Of a DNA stretch of 64,000 nt, positions 35,698-46,495 are shown in pieces. Origin of the DNA: Agrobacterium tumefaciens (GTDB lineage Bacteria > Pseudomonadota > Alphaproteobacteria > Rhizobiales > Rhizobiaceae); assembly GCF_005221325.1 (NCBI RefSeq), contig NZ_CP039893.1, positions 62,001 to 126,000 of the forward strand, in the 5' to 3' direction. The notes below the pieces were generated by a model. It worked only from the letters and a program-made list of their open reading frames with translations, made no database searches and had not been told where the DNA came from. Every line of letters starts with the position of its first letter. Within the stretch, counting starts at the first letter, position 1. A program made the position numbers and the translations under genes.

Positions 35698-35798
35698 CGT
35701 CCCGGCTCGCCGCGAGATCTTCAACATCAACCAGCGTCCCTTCGCCGCCAATCGTCTTGGCGGAACGATGACGCGCGCCTTCACAAGGAGAATTTATC

Positions 35799-38700
35799 AT
35801 GAGCAACAATCCCTTCACGCTCGACATGTTTGGTAACACCGCGCTGTCGTCCGGCCTTGGACTCGGCGTCACCGCGTTTGGCAGCTTCTCGCCCGTCGCC
35901 GCCAATGACGACGATCCGGATCCCACGCCACCGGCGCCTGCGCCTGCTCTGGCAATTGCAGCTGCAGCTGCCCGGCCCGCCCGCCTTCGTGCAAATTTCT
36001 ACCTTGAGGGCGACCGCGGGTTACCTTCGTCCTGGAAGGATCGTGCCCGTGCCAATGTTGCGGCCATCCTCATCGCCAATCACATCTCCAAGCAAGACCG
36101 GCCGGCGACGCCCAAGGAGCAGGCGCAGTTGATCCGCTTTACCGGCTTTGGCGCCGGCGAACTCGCCAACGGCATGTTCCGTCGACCGGGCGAGGTCGAT
36201 TTCCGGCGAGGCTGGGACGATCTCGGATCGTCGCTTGAGACTGCCGTCTCTGAAGTAGACTATGCGTCGCTGGCCCGATGCACGCAGTATGCCCATTTCA
36301 CGCCGGAGTTCATTGTCCGGGCGATTTGGGTCGCCATCCAGAGGCTTGGCTGGCGCGGCGGCCGCGTGTTGGAACCCGGCATCGGCACGGGCCTGTTTCC
36401 GGCCCTGATGCCGGAGGCTTATCGCGAAGCGACCTATGTCACCGGGATCGAGCTTGATCCGGTCACTGCCCGCATCGCCAGCCTGCTTCAGCCAAAAGCC
36501 CGGATCATCAATGGTGACTTTGCCCGCACTGACCTGGCACCGATCTACGATCTCGCCATTGGCAACCCACCCTTTTCCGATCGCAGCGTCCGCTCGGACC
36601 GTGCCTACCGGTCGCTCGGTTTTCGCCTGCACGACTACTTCATCGCCCGGTCGATCGACCTCTTGAAGCCCGGCGCGCTCGCCGCCTTCGTCACCTCGCA
36701 TGGCACGATGGACAAGGCCGATACGACGGCGCGAGAGCATATCGCCAAGTCCGCCGACCTGATCGCGGCCATTCGTCTGCCCGAAGGCAGCTTTCGCCGG
36801 GATGCTGGCACAGATGTCGTCGTCGATATCCTGTTCTTCCGCAAGCGAAAGCCGGGTGAGCCGGACGGCGATCAGTCGTGGCTCGATGTCGACGAGATCA
36901 GGCCAGCAACCGACGACGAAGGCGCCATCCGTGTTAACAGGTGGTTCGCCCGACACCCCGACTTTGTTCTCGGCATCCACGCAGTGACCTCGGCGCCGTT
37001 CGGCGAGACTTACACCTGCTTGCCGCGCGTTGGAGAGGCTCTTGAGGCTGCTCTCTCCGCTGCTGTCGAACTTCTGCCGGCCGATCTCTATGACGGTGAA
37101 CCGACGCCGATCGATATCGATCTGGAGGACGAACTCGGGGGGATCGTTGATCTCCAGCCGAGCGCCATCCGCGAGGGAAGCTTCTTCCTCGACCGATCAA
37201 AGGGGCTGATGCAGATGGTCGATGGCTCGACCGTGCCGGTCACCATGCGCAAGGGTCGCTCGGGTGACGGGATCTCTGAGAAACATATTCGGATCATTTC
37301 GAAGTTGATCCCGATCCGAGACGCGGTTCGTGGGGTGTTGAAGGCTCAGGAAGAGAACCGCCCATGGCGCGATCTTCAGGTCCGGCTGCGGATTGCCTGG
37401 TCTAGCTTCGTCCGCGACTTCGGGCCGATCAATCACACCACCGTCTCGATCCAGGAGGATGCCGAGACTGGTGAGGTGAAGGAGATCCATCGACGCCCGA
37501 ACCTTGCACCGTTTCTGGACGATCCTGATTGCTGGCTGGTCGCCTCGATCGAGGACTACGACCTCGAAACCGACACAGCCCGTCCCGGTCCGATTTTTTC
37601 CGAACGCGTGATTGCTCCGCCCGCGGCGCCGACGATCACATCGCCTGCAGATGCGCTCGCCGTCGTGCTGAATGAGCGTGGTCATGTCGACCTCGATCAT
37701 ATCGCCGAACTGCTGCATCTCGACGTGTCCACGATTATCGCCGATTTGGGCGACGAAGTGTTCCGCGACCCGTCCGATGGATCCTGGCAGACGGCCGACG
37801 CCTATCTTTCCGGCGCGGTGCGCACCAAGCTCGTGGCAGCACAAGCCGCGGCCGAGCTGGATCCTGCCTATGAGCGCAACGTGCGAGCGCTTCAGGATGT
37901 TCAGCCGGCCGATCTGCTACCCTCCGACATCACCGCCCGTCTGGGCGCCCCCTGGATCCCGGCCGCCGATGTCGTCGCCTTCGTCGAGGAGACGATGGAA
38001 GCCGACATCCGCATTCACCATATGCCGGAGCTCGGCTCCTGGACGGTGGAGGCGCGTCAGCTGGGCTATAGCGCCGCCGGTACGTCCGAATGGGGCACCA
38101 GCCGCCGTCATGCCGGCGAGCTGCTCGCCGACGCCCTGAATAGCCGCGTTCCACAGATCTTCGATACGTTCAGGGACGCCGATGGTGAGCGCCGGGTGCT
38201 GAATGTCGTCGACACGGAAGCTGCCCGCGACAAGCTGCAGAAGATCAAGCAGTCATTCCAGCAATGGGTCTGGACCGACCCGGATCGGGCCGACCGGCTG
38301 GCGCGCGATTACAATGACCGTTTCAACAACATCGCGCCGCGAAAATTCGACGGCGATCATCTGCAACTCCCGGGCGCCTCTGGCGCCTTTACTTTGTATG
38401 GTCACCAGAAACGCGGCATCTGGCGGATCATCTCGGCGGGTTCGACCTATCTCGCCCATGCCGTTGGCGCCGGCAAGACGATGACGATGGCCGCCGCGAT
38501 CATGGAGCAGCGCCGGCTCGGCCTGATCGCCAAGGCGATGCTGGTCGTTCCTGGCCATTGCCTGGCTCAGGCCGCGAGAGAATTTCTGGCGCTCTATCCC
38601 GCTGCCAACATTCTCGTCGCAGACGAAACGAACTTCACCAAAGACAAGCGCGCCCGCTTCCTCAGCCGCGCCGCAACCGCCGTCTGGGATGCCATCATCA

Positions 38701-40888
38701 TCACGCACTCCGCGTTCAGGTTCATCGGCGTGCCTTCGGCCTTCGAGCAACAAATGATCCAGGATGAGTTGCAGCTCTACGAGGATCTGCTGACGAAGGT
38801 CGAAAGCGACGACCGGGTGTCGCGCAAGCGGCTGGAACGGCTGAAGGAGGGATTACAGGAGCGGCTGGAAGCGCTTGCCACGCGCAAGGACGATCTGCTG
38901 ACCATCTCGGAAATCGGTGTCGATCAGATCGTCGTCGATGAGGCGCAGGAGTTTCGCAAGCTCTCCTTCGCCACCAACATGAGCACCTTGAAAGGCATCG
39001 ATCCGAACGGTTCGCAGAAGGCCTGGGACCTGTATGTGAAGTCCCGCTATATCGAGACGAAAAACCCCGGTCGCGCGCTTGTGCTCGCCTCCGGTACGCC
39101 GATCACCAACACGCTTGGCGAGATGTTCTCGATCCAGCGGCTGCTGGGTCACGATGCCTTGCGCGAACGCGGGCTACACGAGTTCGACGCCTGGGCGTCG
39201 AACTTCGGTGACGAGAAGACGGAACTCGAACTTCAGCCGTCGGGCAAATACAAGCCGGTCAGCCGCTTCTCGTCCTTCGTCAATGTGCCGGAACTGATCG
39301 CCATGTTCCGCGCCTTTGCCGATGTGGTGATGCCGGAGGACCTCAAGGCATATGTCAGGGTGCCCGACGTTGCGACGGGCAAGCGGCAGATCCTCACCGC
39401 TGCACCCACCCCAGCATTCAAAGCCTACCAGAGGATTCTCGAAACCCGCATTAAAGCGATTGAGCAGCGCGAGGACCGGCGCAGCCTGGAGACGATATTC
39501 TGCTGTCGGTCATCACCGATGGCCGCCATGCGGCGATCGACCTGCGCCTGGTCATGCCGGCAATGGACGACGAGCCGGATAACAAGCTCAATCTGCTGGT
39601 GCGCAACGCCCACCGCATCTGGAAGGAAACATCGCAGAACGAATATGTTCGCCCCGATGGCAAGCCCTATGACCTGCCCGGTGCTGCACAGATGATCTTC
39701 TCCGATCTCGGCACCATCAATGTCGAGAAGAGCAGGGGCTTCTCTGCTTATCGGTGGATCCGCGACGAGTTGATCCGCATGGGCGTGCCGGCGTCAGAGA
39801 TCGCCTTCATGCAGGACTTCAAAAAGACCGAGGCCAAGCAGCGGTTGTTCGGCGATGTCAGGGCCGGAAAGGTTCGCTTCCTGATTGGATCATCGGAGAC
39901 CATGGGCACCGGCGTTAATGCACAACTTCGCCTGAAGGCGCTCCACCATCTCGATGTGCCGTGGCTGCCGTCGCAGATCGAGCAGCGCGAGGGCCGGATC
40001 GTCCGCCAGGGTAACCAGCACGACGAGGTCGAGATCTACGCCTATGCCACGCAAGGCTCACTCGACGCCACCATGTGGCAGAACAACGAACGCAAGGCGC
40101 GCTTCATTGCAGCCGCTTTGTCCGGCGATACGTCGATCCGGAGGCTGGAGGACCTGAACGAGGGGCAGGCCAACCAGTTCGCCATGGCCAAGGCCATCGC
40201 CTCAGGCGACGAGCGCCTGATGCAGAAGGCCGGACTGGAGGCTGACATCGCTCGTCTGGAAAGGCTGCGGGCGGCCCATGATGACGATCTCTTCGCCGTG
40301 CGTCGGCAGATCCGCGACGCCGAGCGCGAGATCGAAACCGCCAGCCGTCGCCTTGGCGAGATCGCAGTTGATATCGAGCGGCTTGTGCCGACCTCAGGTG
40401 ATGCTTTTGCGATCAACGTCAAGGGCGAGACCTATAGAGAGCGTAAGGAGGCGGGGAGGGCGCTGATGAAGGAAATCCTCACCCTCGTCCAGTTGCGGCA
40501 TGAAGGGGAGATTCACATTGCTTCCATCGGTGGCTTCGATCTCGTCTACGATGCCCAAACGTTGGGGCGTGGTGACAATTACCACTATCAGACCCTGCTT
40601 CAGCGCACCCGCGCCGATTACGAGATCGAATTGCCGGTCACCGTCACGCCGCTCGGCGCCATCGCGCGCCTCGAACATGCGCTCGACGGGTTCGGGGAGG
40701 AGCGGGAGCGCTATCGCCAGCGGCTGGAGGAATACAAACGCCGGCTGATCTCCTACCAGTCACGGCAGGGTGGCGCCTTTGCATTCGCGCATGAACTGGC
40801 GGAGAAGCGCCAGGCGTTGCGAGAGGTTGAGGAGGCGCTGGGAAAATCGGCGCGCGGTGATGTGGAGACGAACGAACTCGCCGCATGA
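35799..40888 (+). pseudogene. Giant DNA methylase/SF2 helicase protein, one frameshift
   Basis: Two overlapping frames, 35799-39695 and 39554-40888, encode successive parts of a protein of about 1700 residues. Part one has an adenine-methylase domain: SAM motif RVLEPGIGTG (near residue 190) and catalytic IGNPPF (about 255). An SNF2-like helicase follows: Walker A AVGAGKTMTMAAA (about 888) and DEAQEFRKL. Part two has the helicase C domain (SQIEQREGRIVRQGNQHDEV) and a coiled-coil tail. The junction near 39473 needs one extra base to read on as PGDDILLSVITDGRHAAIDL. Such plasmid proteins are suspected of protecting or modifying incoming DNA. Confidence 0.85.
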
Positions 40889-41020
40889 GATCACCTCCAT
40901 GAGGCGCGGCCCGCTGCGGCGAACACCACGGTAACGAGGCCTAGCCGAACCGCGCACGGTTTGTCGTTGAGAAGGCCCTACAGGCTTCCCAAATGCCTCG
41001 TTTTCGCTAAAAAGTCTGTC

Positions 41021-41323
41021 ATGATTAAATCCGAGCTTGTTGATCTCCTTGCCGCGAGAAATCCATACCTCCATCGTCGCGATGCGGAGAATGCCGTCGA
41101 TGCCGTCCTCGATGAAATAACGGGCGCTCTTGAACGCGGTGATCGCGTCGAGATCAGGGGATTCGGGACCTTTGTTGTGCGGCATCGTCCGGCACGCTCG
41201 GGGCGCAATCCCCTCAACGGCAACGCGGTGTTCGTTGAGGAAAAATGGGTGCCGTTTTTCCGCGCCGGCAAGGAGATCAAAGATCGTCTGAATATAGCGG
41301 AAGAACCGCGTGGCAAGGAGTAA
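41021..41323 (+). CDS. IHF/HU-family nucleoid DNA-bending protein
   Basis: A 100-residue protein starting at ATG 41021 ([20 protein letters not shown]), with the signature arm and saddle region [20 protein letters not shown]. The spacing and GRNPLNG motif fit integration host factor beta more than HU. Extra C-terminal residues are charged. Plasmid-borne copies may help replication, transfer or silencing. The next gene starts three bases after its stop. Confidence 0.9.
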   Translation: MIKSELVDLLAARNPYLHRRDAENAVDAVLDEITGALERGDRVEIRGFGTFVVRHRPARSGRNPLNGNAVFVEEKWVPFFRAGKEIKDRLNIAEEPRGKE

Positions 41324-41326
41324 TCG

Positions 41327-41758
41327 TTGATCGAATATTCGAAACACGTGTTATGCGAGGCCCTTCCCGAGGACGTTCGTGCGACGGTCGAGATGATGGC
41401 GTTGGAATTTCTGCCCGAAACCTGGCCCGTCCGGTTTGTCGCGCTTCTCTCGATGCTGGAGGACATCACAAGCAAGGTCGAAGAGGTCCACCGGCCGTAT
41501 GTGGTCAACAACTGGGTGGTCATCGTCAGCGGCTTGCTCGAACATTTGCCACGTGATCTGGCCTCGCCGGAGTGCCTGGCCCTGGTGCGTCACAGTGTAC
41601 TTGACCGTTTTCGGCAAAGCGCCATTCAACAATCGCCGGACGTGGAGCAGCAGAACGAGATCTTGCGGCGTGAATATCCGCAATGGTCGATCGCCGAAGA
41701 TCTGCTCCGCGATTATGAAATGTGGTCCGCCAAACAATCGCAGATAAAGCCCAGCTAG
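41327..41758 (+). CDS. Hypothetical protein
   Basis: A 143-residue protein, largely helical, starting at TTG 41327 behind AAGGAGTAATCG at the end of the IHF gene. It contains WPVRFVALLSMLEDITSKVE and YPQWSIAEDLLRDYEMWSAK. No known family is recognised. Tight packing between the IHF and cold-shock genes implies one operon. Confidence 0.7.
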   Translation: MIEYSKHVLCEALPEDVRATVEMMALEFLPETWPVRFVALLSMLEDITSKVEEVHRPYVVNNWVVIVSGLLEHLPRDLASPECLALVRHSVLDRFRQSAIQQSPDVEQQNEILRREYPQWSIAEDLLRDYEMWSAKQSQIKPS

Positions 41759-41771
41759 CAGGGAGAAAGAT

Positions 41772-42074
41772 ATGCCGACAGGCAAGGTCAAGTGGTTCAA
41801 TGCCACCAAACGGTTTGGCTTCATTACGCCGGACGATGGTGGTCCGGATGTTTTTCTGCACCTGAGCAGCATAGCCGACCCGGCCTGTCCCACGCTTCAG
41901 CCTGGTTTGCGGCTTCACTATGGTGTCGAGCAAAAGGGCGGCAAGGTCACGGCGAAAGACGTGCGCCCCGCGCCGGTTGAAAAGGCTGTGCACCACGCTC
42001 CTGTCACTCCGCCTCAAGGCGAGGAGGCGTTCAGCGACGCGTTTGAGCGGGAATGGGGCCTACGCCGCGGATAA
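41772..42074 (+). CDS. Cold-shock (CspA-like) domain protein
   Basis: The first 66 residues form a cold-shock OB-fold with RNP1-like KRFGFITPDDG and RNP2-like DVFLHLSSI motifs; the first strand is GKVKWFNATK. A 35-residue hydrophilic tail follows. It would bind single-stranded RNA or DNA. It lies 13 bases after the hypothetical gene with RBS AGGGAGAAAG. Confidence 0.92.
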   Translation: MPTGKVKWFNATKRFGFITPDDGGPDVFLHLSSIADPACPTLQPGLRLHYGVEQKGGKVTAKDVRPAPVEKAVHHAPVTPPQGEEAFSDAFEREWGLRRG

Positions 42075-42199
42075 CCCGGTCCTTAAGCGCACCCCGCCAG
42101 TCACGAGCGATGCTCAAAAGTCCTGATTTGCAACGCTGCGCCAGTGACTGGCATAAACGAGTTCCGTCGGGAATTCTGCAGGGCATAGAGGTAGAGCGC

Positions 42200-42766
42200 G
42201 TGGGCATCGAAATAGCAATCAGAGACGCGACGCCGGATGACCGGGAGGCAATAACCTCACTTCATGTCCGGGTCAGCAAACGGGCATATGCGGGTATGCT
42301 CCCGGCAGATTATCTGGCAGAGATAATGCCCGATGAAAAAACTCGCCTCTGGGAGAAGCGCCTTTCGCAGGGCTCAGACCCTGAGAGATTGCGTGTGACC
42401 CTGGCGCATTTTGACAACGAACTGGCGGGCTTTTCTTGCTTCCTGTTTGATCACGAAACGCAGTTCGGGACATACCTCCATAATCTGTATGTCGACCCCG
42501 CTTATCAGGGGAAGGGTGTCGCCCGCAGCCTGTTGTCGGCGGGTATTCAGCGGTTTTCACCGCAACAAAGAAACCGGCCTGTACACCTGCTGACTCTGGC
42601 CGACAATCATCCAGCGCGCCGGTTCTACGAGAAATTAAATGGCCAGATCGTTGAGGAAAAGCGAAGCGTGATGGCCAGCTACCCGGACTTGATTTTCGTC
42701 CGATACCAGTGGCGGAGCGCTCACGAACTGACCGCCACAAACTTCAATCCGGTGTGGGATTCCTAA
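42200..42766 (+). CDS. GNAT-family N-acetyltransferase
   Basis: The product (188 residues) has GNAT motif A, LYVDPAYQGKGVARSLLSAG, with the acetyl-CoA pyrophosphate-binding Q-x-x-G-x-G/A. The C-terminal LADNHPARRFYEKLNGQIVE is typical of small-molecule acetyltransferases. GTG 42200 is favoured because the N-terminal strand (IEIAIRDATPDDREAI) then begins at once; ATG 42110 would add 30 poorly conserved residues. The substrate is unknown. Confidence 0.85.
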   Translation: MGIEIAIRDATPDDREAITSLHVRVSKRAYAGMLPADYLAEIMPDEKTRLWEKRLSQGSDPERLRVTLAHFDNELAGFSCFLFDHETQFGTYLHNLYVDPAYQGKGVARSLLSAGIQRFSPQQRNRPVHLLTLADNHPARRFYEKLNGQIVEEKRSVMASYPDLIFVRYQWRSAHELTATNFNPVWDS

Positions 42767-43114
42767 AGTCCGGGCGATTCAAAAGTCGATCATAAACTTC
42801 GGGCATGTTCGTGCATTTTACAGCAAGGACAAAGTCAGGGGCATGCGTCTGTTCACCCTCATTATAGCGCCCTCGCTATCTCTCTTTTTCCAGAAGGAGC
42901 CAACGCTCAATCATCTCGAAAATAGTTCACCGTGCCGACAGCCTGCGGCGGTGTTTTGGTCGAAACCTCCGGGATTGCGCTAACGCAATCGGCCCTGCCA
43001 TTTTGAACTTACGCAGAAGAAAAGGGGGGTGGAGCCTCATTTTATGACGAGATAGGGAAGGTTGAGTAGGGCAAATGAATTTCTAGGTCCTGAATAAAAG
43101 GCGGACCAACGTGT
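42767..43114. other. Intergenic region, nothing recognised
   Basis: About 350 bases between the acetyltransferase and the reverse-strand membrane protein. No good frame is present; a small dyad TTGCG-CTAA-CGCAA lies near 42974-42987. Confidence 0.4.
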
Positions 43115-43549
43115 CTAGGACTTAGCAGGTCTGAGGACTTGGATATACTCCTGCAAACCCCTTGCGAAAAACTCGGTTCCTGCAAAAAATATACCGTAAG
43201 CGGATGCCGCCAGCATCAATGTAAACACGATTGTGAAGCTGCGAATAACGTATCTTACGTATTTTATATCCGCGTGCTTTCTGTCCAGTCGGCCAAATTC
43301 CATGATGAAAACTATTATATTTGCGAGTACCAGAAAAAAGAAGATAATGATCAACACGAAAGCCGAAAGGCGCAGCACAAATATCTGATAGGCAGGGTGT
43401 CCTTCGCCGACGTTCAGGAAGTGAAGCATGCCGCCAATCCCGGCGCCGACCAACGCGCATGTTGCAAGAAGCGTTTGGACGAATGGCTGCCATCGTATGG
43501 ACTCTCGCTGTTCAGATGTCTGTTGCTTCATGTCCCGGTCGTTATCCAT
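43115..43549 (-). CDS. Small membrane protein of unknown function
   Basis: The product (144 residues) has three strongly hydrophobic segments (FVQTLLATCALVGAGIGGML; RLSAFVLIIIFFFLVLANII; SFTIVFTLMLAASAYGIFFA) and a charged N-terminus. It is probably an inner-membrane protein. The gene is lower in GC than its neighbours, suggesting separate acquisition. No family is recognised. Confidence 0.6.
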   Translation of the reverse strand: MDNDRDMKQQTSEQRESIRWQPFVQTLLATCALVGAGIGGMLHFLNVGEGHPAYQIFVLRLSAFVLIIIFFFLVLANIIVFIMEFGRLDRKHADIKYVRYVIRSFTIVFTLMLAASAYGIFFAGTEFFARGLQEYIQVLRPAKS

Positions 43550-44108
43550 TCTGCGCCCCTAAACGTTATGATGAAGACGGGGGTTTATGGAATCGGATAG
43601 AACATATCAAGAACATATATGAGCAAGATGTGGGAATTCTACAAATCTGGGGCTCTGGACACAGGGCATGTCGTCCCTATCGTCAGGCAACGCCAAGCAG
43701 TATGGCGACAGTCAGAAAATCGCGGCGCGGGCCTGCCTCAATAGTGAATAAATGATAGCCGGAACCCTCAGTTTTTCGTGTTCGCTAGGCACTGCCCCCT
43801 CAACGCTGGACATCGCGTTCTCGATTTGGGTTGCGGCCCGGGTAGTTGCCAGCCGTTGCCTTTTGCATACGTCTCAGGCCAGTAAGCCGGGGCGAACGTC
43901 TTATCCGCCTGGCGATCAAGCTGACGAGGCGCAACTCACGGCGATCCGGGAGGCGATCACCGACGCGTTCAAGAAGGGCAACGGCGTGTTAGAAATCAAG
44001 AATGAAAGCGGCATGTTCATCACCAGGAAGTCAGCCTGAACAGTCGCAGAGTTCGGTGTTTTTGCATCAGCGCTTGATAGTGCTGATGCTAATACGCTAG
44101 GATTTCCG
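43550..44108. other. Intergenic region without a supported gene
   Basis: A forward frame 43752-44039 ends in AIREAITDAFKKGNGVLEIK, which looks protein-like, but its first half is low-quality and there is no ribosome-binding site. It may be the tail of a lost gene. Nothing else is seen. Confidence 0.35.
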
Positions 44109-44234
44109 GATCGACCGAGTGGCAACTAGGGTTCCGGACGGCAGCGCCGTCGCTGGACCGAGCGTTGCAGAAACCGTGGGTGTTCCACGGCTGCACCCGA
44201 GGGGCAAAATCCCAGAGGAGGAGAAGTCGAGATC
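44109..44234 (+). ncRNA. Candidate ykkC-class riboswitch
   Basis: The element has the ykkC-family signature CTAGGGTTCCG at 44126-44136, then a 6-bp hairpin GACGGC/GCCGTC (44137-44151) and the conserved CTGGACCGAGCG. A long arm follows, TGCAG with CCGTGG/CCACGG and CTGCA (44166-44195), and a 3' GGGGCAAAATCCCAGAGGA. GATCGAC (44109) can close with GTCGAGATC (44226) as P1. It ends 32 bases before a DMT transporter gene, a common target. Guanidine is the usual ligand, but ppGpp or PRPP variants exist and I cannot decide. Confidence 0.7.
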
Positions 44235-44266
44235 AACCAGCGCCGTTGGCGCATAAGGAGGTCTCG

Positions 44267-45142
44267 ATGGCGTTTGCCTCGCTGCTACTTGTTGTCCTTG
44301 CATCCTTCATCCATGCAAGCTGGAATCTTCTCGCGAAACGGGCCGCATCGGTGGGCCCGATATTTGTCTTTGCCTACAATCTAATTGCCTGCATCTCCTA
44401 TGCGCCATGGGTGCTGTATTTGCTCATGACTGGCGACGGCGTAGTTTGGACGTGGATCGGCGTCGGCTTCGTCCTGACAAGCGGCCTGATCCATTTAGCT
44501 TATAGTTTGTGCCTTCAACGTGGATATCAGGTTGCTGACCTGTCAGTGGTCTATCCAGTTGCCCGAGGCACTGGCCCGATGCTTTCGACGCTGGGCGCAT
44601 TCTTGATCCTCGGGGAAATACCGTCTGGGCAAGGTATCATCGGCCTGTTCTTCGTTGTCGCCGGGATCGGCCTTATTGCCACGCAGGGTGATCTGTCCGC
44701 TTTTCTGCGTCCGGGTGGGCAAACAGGCGTTCGTTGGGGTGCTGCGACAGGTGGTCTGATCGCATCTTATACGGTGGTCGATGCCTATGCCGTCAAAACC
44801 CTTGGTATCGCGCCGGTGGTGCTGGACTGGTTTTCGAACCTGCTCCGGTTCGTCCTTCTGGCCCCGCTCGTCATCGCAAATCCGCGCCGGGCTATCGGGA
44901 TGATGCGGGGCTACTGGTGGATTGCGGTTGGTGTCGGATTGCTATCGCCGCTGTCTTACATCCTCGTGCTGGCCGCGCTGACCTCGGGGGCGCCGCTCAG
45001 CCTCGTCGCCCCAATGCGCGAAATGTCGATGATGGTCGGCGCACTCATGGGCATGGTGATCCTGCGCGAGAGGGTCGGGCCGTGGCGGCTAGCGGGCTGC
45101 GGGGTACTGATCGTCGGTGTCATCCTCCTGTCAGGAGGTTGA
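44267..45142 (+). CDS. EamA/DMT-family transporter
   Basis: The product (291 residues) has ten hydrophobic segments in two EamA repeats. The first repeat opens with SFIHASWNLLAKRAA, the second around GATGGLIASYTVVDAYA. The ending PLSLVAPMREMSMMVGALMG with RERVGPWR is typical of drug/metabolite exporters. ATG 44267 has a strong AAGGAGG ribosome-binding site. The preceding riboswitch-like element would switch it on in response to its ligand, so an export role (for example guanidine-like or other toxic compound) is likely but unproven. Confidence 0.88.
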   Translation: MAFASLLLVVLASFIHASWNLLAKRAASVGPIFVFAYNLIACISYAPWVLYLLMTGDGVVWTWIGVGFVLTSGLIHLAYSLCLQRGYQVADLSVVYPVARGTGPMLSTLGAFLILGEIPSGQGIIGLFFVVAGIGLIATQGDLSAFLRPGGQTGVRWGAATGGLIASYTVVDAYAVKTLGIAPVVLDWFSNLLRFVLLAPLVIANPRRAIGMMRGYWWIAVGVGLLSPLSYILVLAALTSGAPLSLVAPMREMSMMVGALMGMVILRERVGPWRLAGCGVLIVGVILLSGG

Positions 45143-45409
45143 GCGAATGTCATGGTTTTTCAGGTTGCCCCCGGCATCTCCAGCGCCGTGCGCTCCACAA
45201 AATCGACGACGATCAGCTTGATAATCCGGGATCAGTAGAAGCGCGGGCATGCGGGAAAGCGCAAGCCGTGCTGGCGATACCAATCTGCTTGTCGCGGAAA
45301 TCCTATGACAGGTCTGATTTTCTAGCTGATCGTCTACATCCGTAGGCCTTTCGGTAAGAGGCCGCCGTTGTTACGCTCGCCGGATACAATCAAGCAGCAG
45401 GAGACCGAC
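45143..45409. other. Intergenic, possible lysR-type 3' remnant
   Basis: On the reverse strand near 45165-45215 a short stretch reads LIVVDFVERTALEMPGAT, resembling the end of a LysR regulator, but it is too short to be sure. No complete gene is present. Confidence 0.3.
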
Positions 45410-46450
45410 GTGACAAAGCAGGCATTCATTATCGGTGGAACCGGGCAGATCGGCCGTGCGATTGGTCTGAAACTGTTGAAAGAGGGTTGGGGCGTCACCT
45501 TTGCAAGTCGCATTGGTAACATTCCCGATGAGGCCCTCGGCTTCGAAGCCAAGGCAATCTCTCTGGACCGTGACCAGCCTGGCGCGTTGGGACGCGCCAT
45601 CGGTACCGGCGCGGATGCTGTGATCGACACCGTGGCATATGACGAAACGCACGCAAATCAACTGCTCGACATCCAGGCGTCCGTTGGGCAGTTCGTGGTA
45701 ATCTCGTCATCCAGCGTCTACCGCGACAAGACCGGCAGGACCCTCGATGAAGCGCGGGAGAACGGCTTTCCCGATCTTCCGGACGGGATGACGGAGGACC
45801 AGCCAACCGTCGAGCCCGGTCCGCAGAACTACTCGACAAAGAAGGTGGCGGTGGAAAGACTGCTGCTTGACGGCGCGAAGCGCCCTGTCACCATCCTGCG
45901 GCCTGCCGCGATCCACGGAACGCATTCCACCCATCCCCGCGAATGGTGGTTTGTGAAACGCATGATGGACGGACGCGAAATCATACCCCTCTGCTTTAAC
46001 GGACGAAGCCGTTTCCATACGACCGCCGCACGCAACATAGCGGAGGTTACCTGGCGCGCCCTTGCCGCCAATCGGAAACTCATCCTCAACATAGCAGATC
46101 CTGTAGCCCCGACCGTGCATGAGATCGGCTCCCACATCGCCGAGGCCATGGGATGGACGGGGACCTTACTGCCGATCGACATGGGCGATCCACGCCTTGG
46201 CTCGCCCGTCGGCTGGACACCATGGTCCGTTCCCGCTCCATTCACCTTGAACACCGACGCTGCACGGCAGATCGGATACACGGCTGCCACCGACTACTCG
46301 CGTTCAGTTGCAGCCACGTGCCACTGGCTTCGAAGCTCAGCCGACAAGGACTGGCGGGAGCGATTTCCCATACTGGCTCGCTACACCGTCCCGCTGTTTG
46401 ATTACGACGCGGAAGATGCTTTCCTCCGGACCTACCGGGTTCCCATTTGA
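45410..46450 (+). CDS. NAD-dependent epimerase/dehydratase (extended SDR)
   Basis: The product (346 residues) has the N-terminal NAD(P)-binding motif FIIGGTGQIGRAIG and strand VISSSSVYRD. The active-site Tyr/Lys pair is in QNYSTKKVAVERL (YxxxK). The C-terminal half (PAAIHGTHSTHPREWWFVKR) fits the substrate domain. GTG 45410 follows CAGGAGACC; TTG 45368 in frame is less likely. The natural substrate may be a sugar nucleotide or other alcohol; this cannot be told by eye. Confidence 0.85.
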   Translation: MTKQAFIIGGTGQIGRAIGLKLLKEGWGVTFASRIGNIPDEALGFEAKAISLDRDQPGALGRAIGTGADAVIDTVAYDETHANQLLDIQASVGQFVVISSSSVYRDKTGRTLDEARENGFPDLPDGMTEDQPTVEPGPQNYSTKKVAVERLLLDGAKRPVTILRPAAIHGTHSTHPREWWFVKRMMDGREIIPLCFNGRSRFHTTAARNIAEVTWRALAANRKLILNIADPVAPTVHEIGSHIAEAMGWTGTLLPIDMGDPRLGSPVGWTPWSVPAPFTLNTDAARQIGYTAATDYSRSVAATCHWLRSSADKDWRERFPILARYTVPLFDYDAEDAFLRTYRVPI

Positions 46451-46495
46451 CGAAAAACCAACGGTACAGGCTGACTGTATTGCAGGAGGTATTAT

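Noticed and set aside
36021..36980. Reverse 319-codon frame opposite the methylase/helicase gene
   Set aside because: Shadow of the strongly supported forward gene.
43752..44039. 95-codon forward frame
   Set aside because: N-terminal half looks random and lacks a ribosome-binding site; only the last 30 residues look protein-like.
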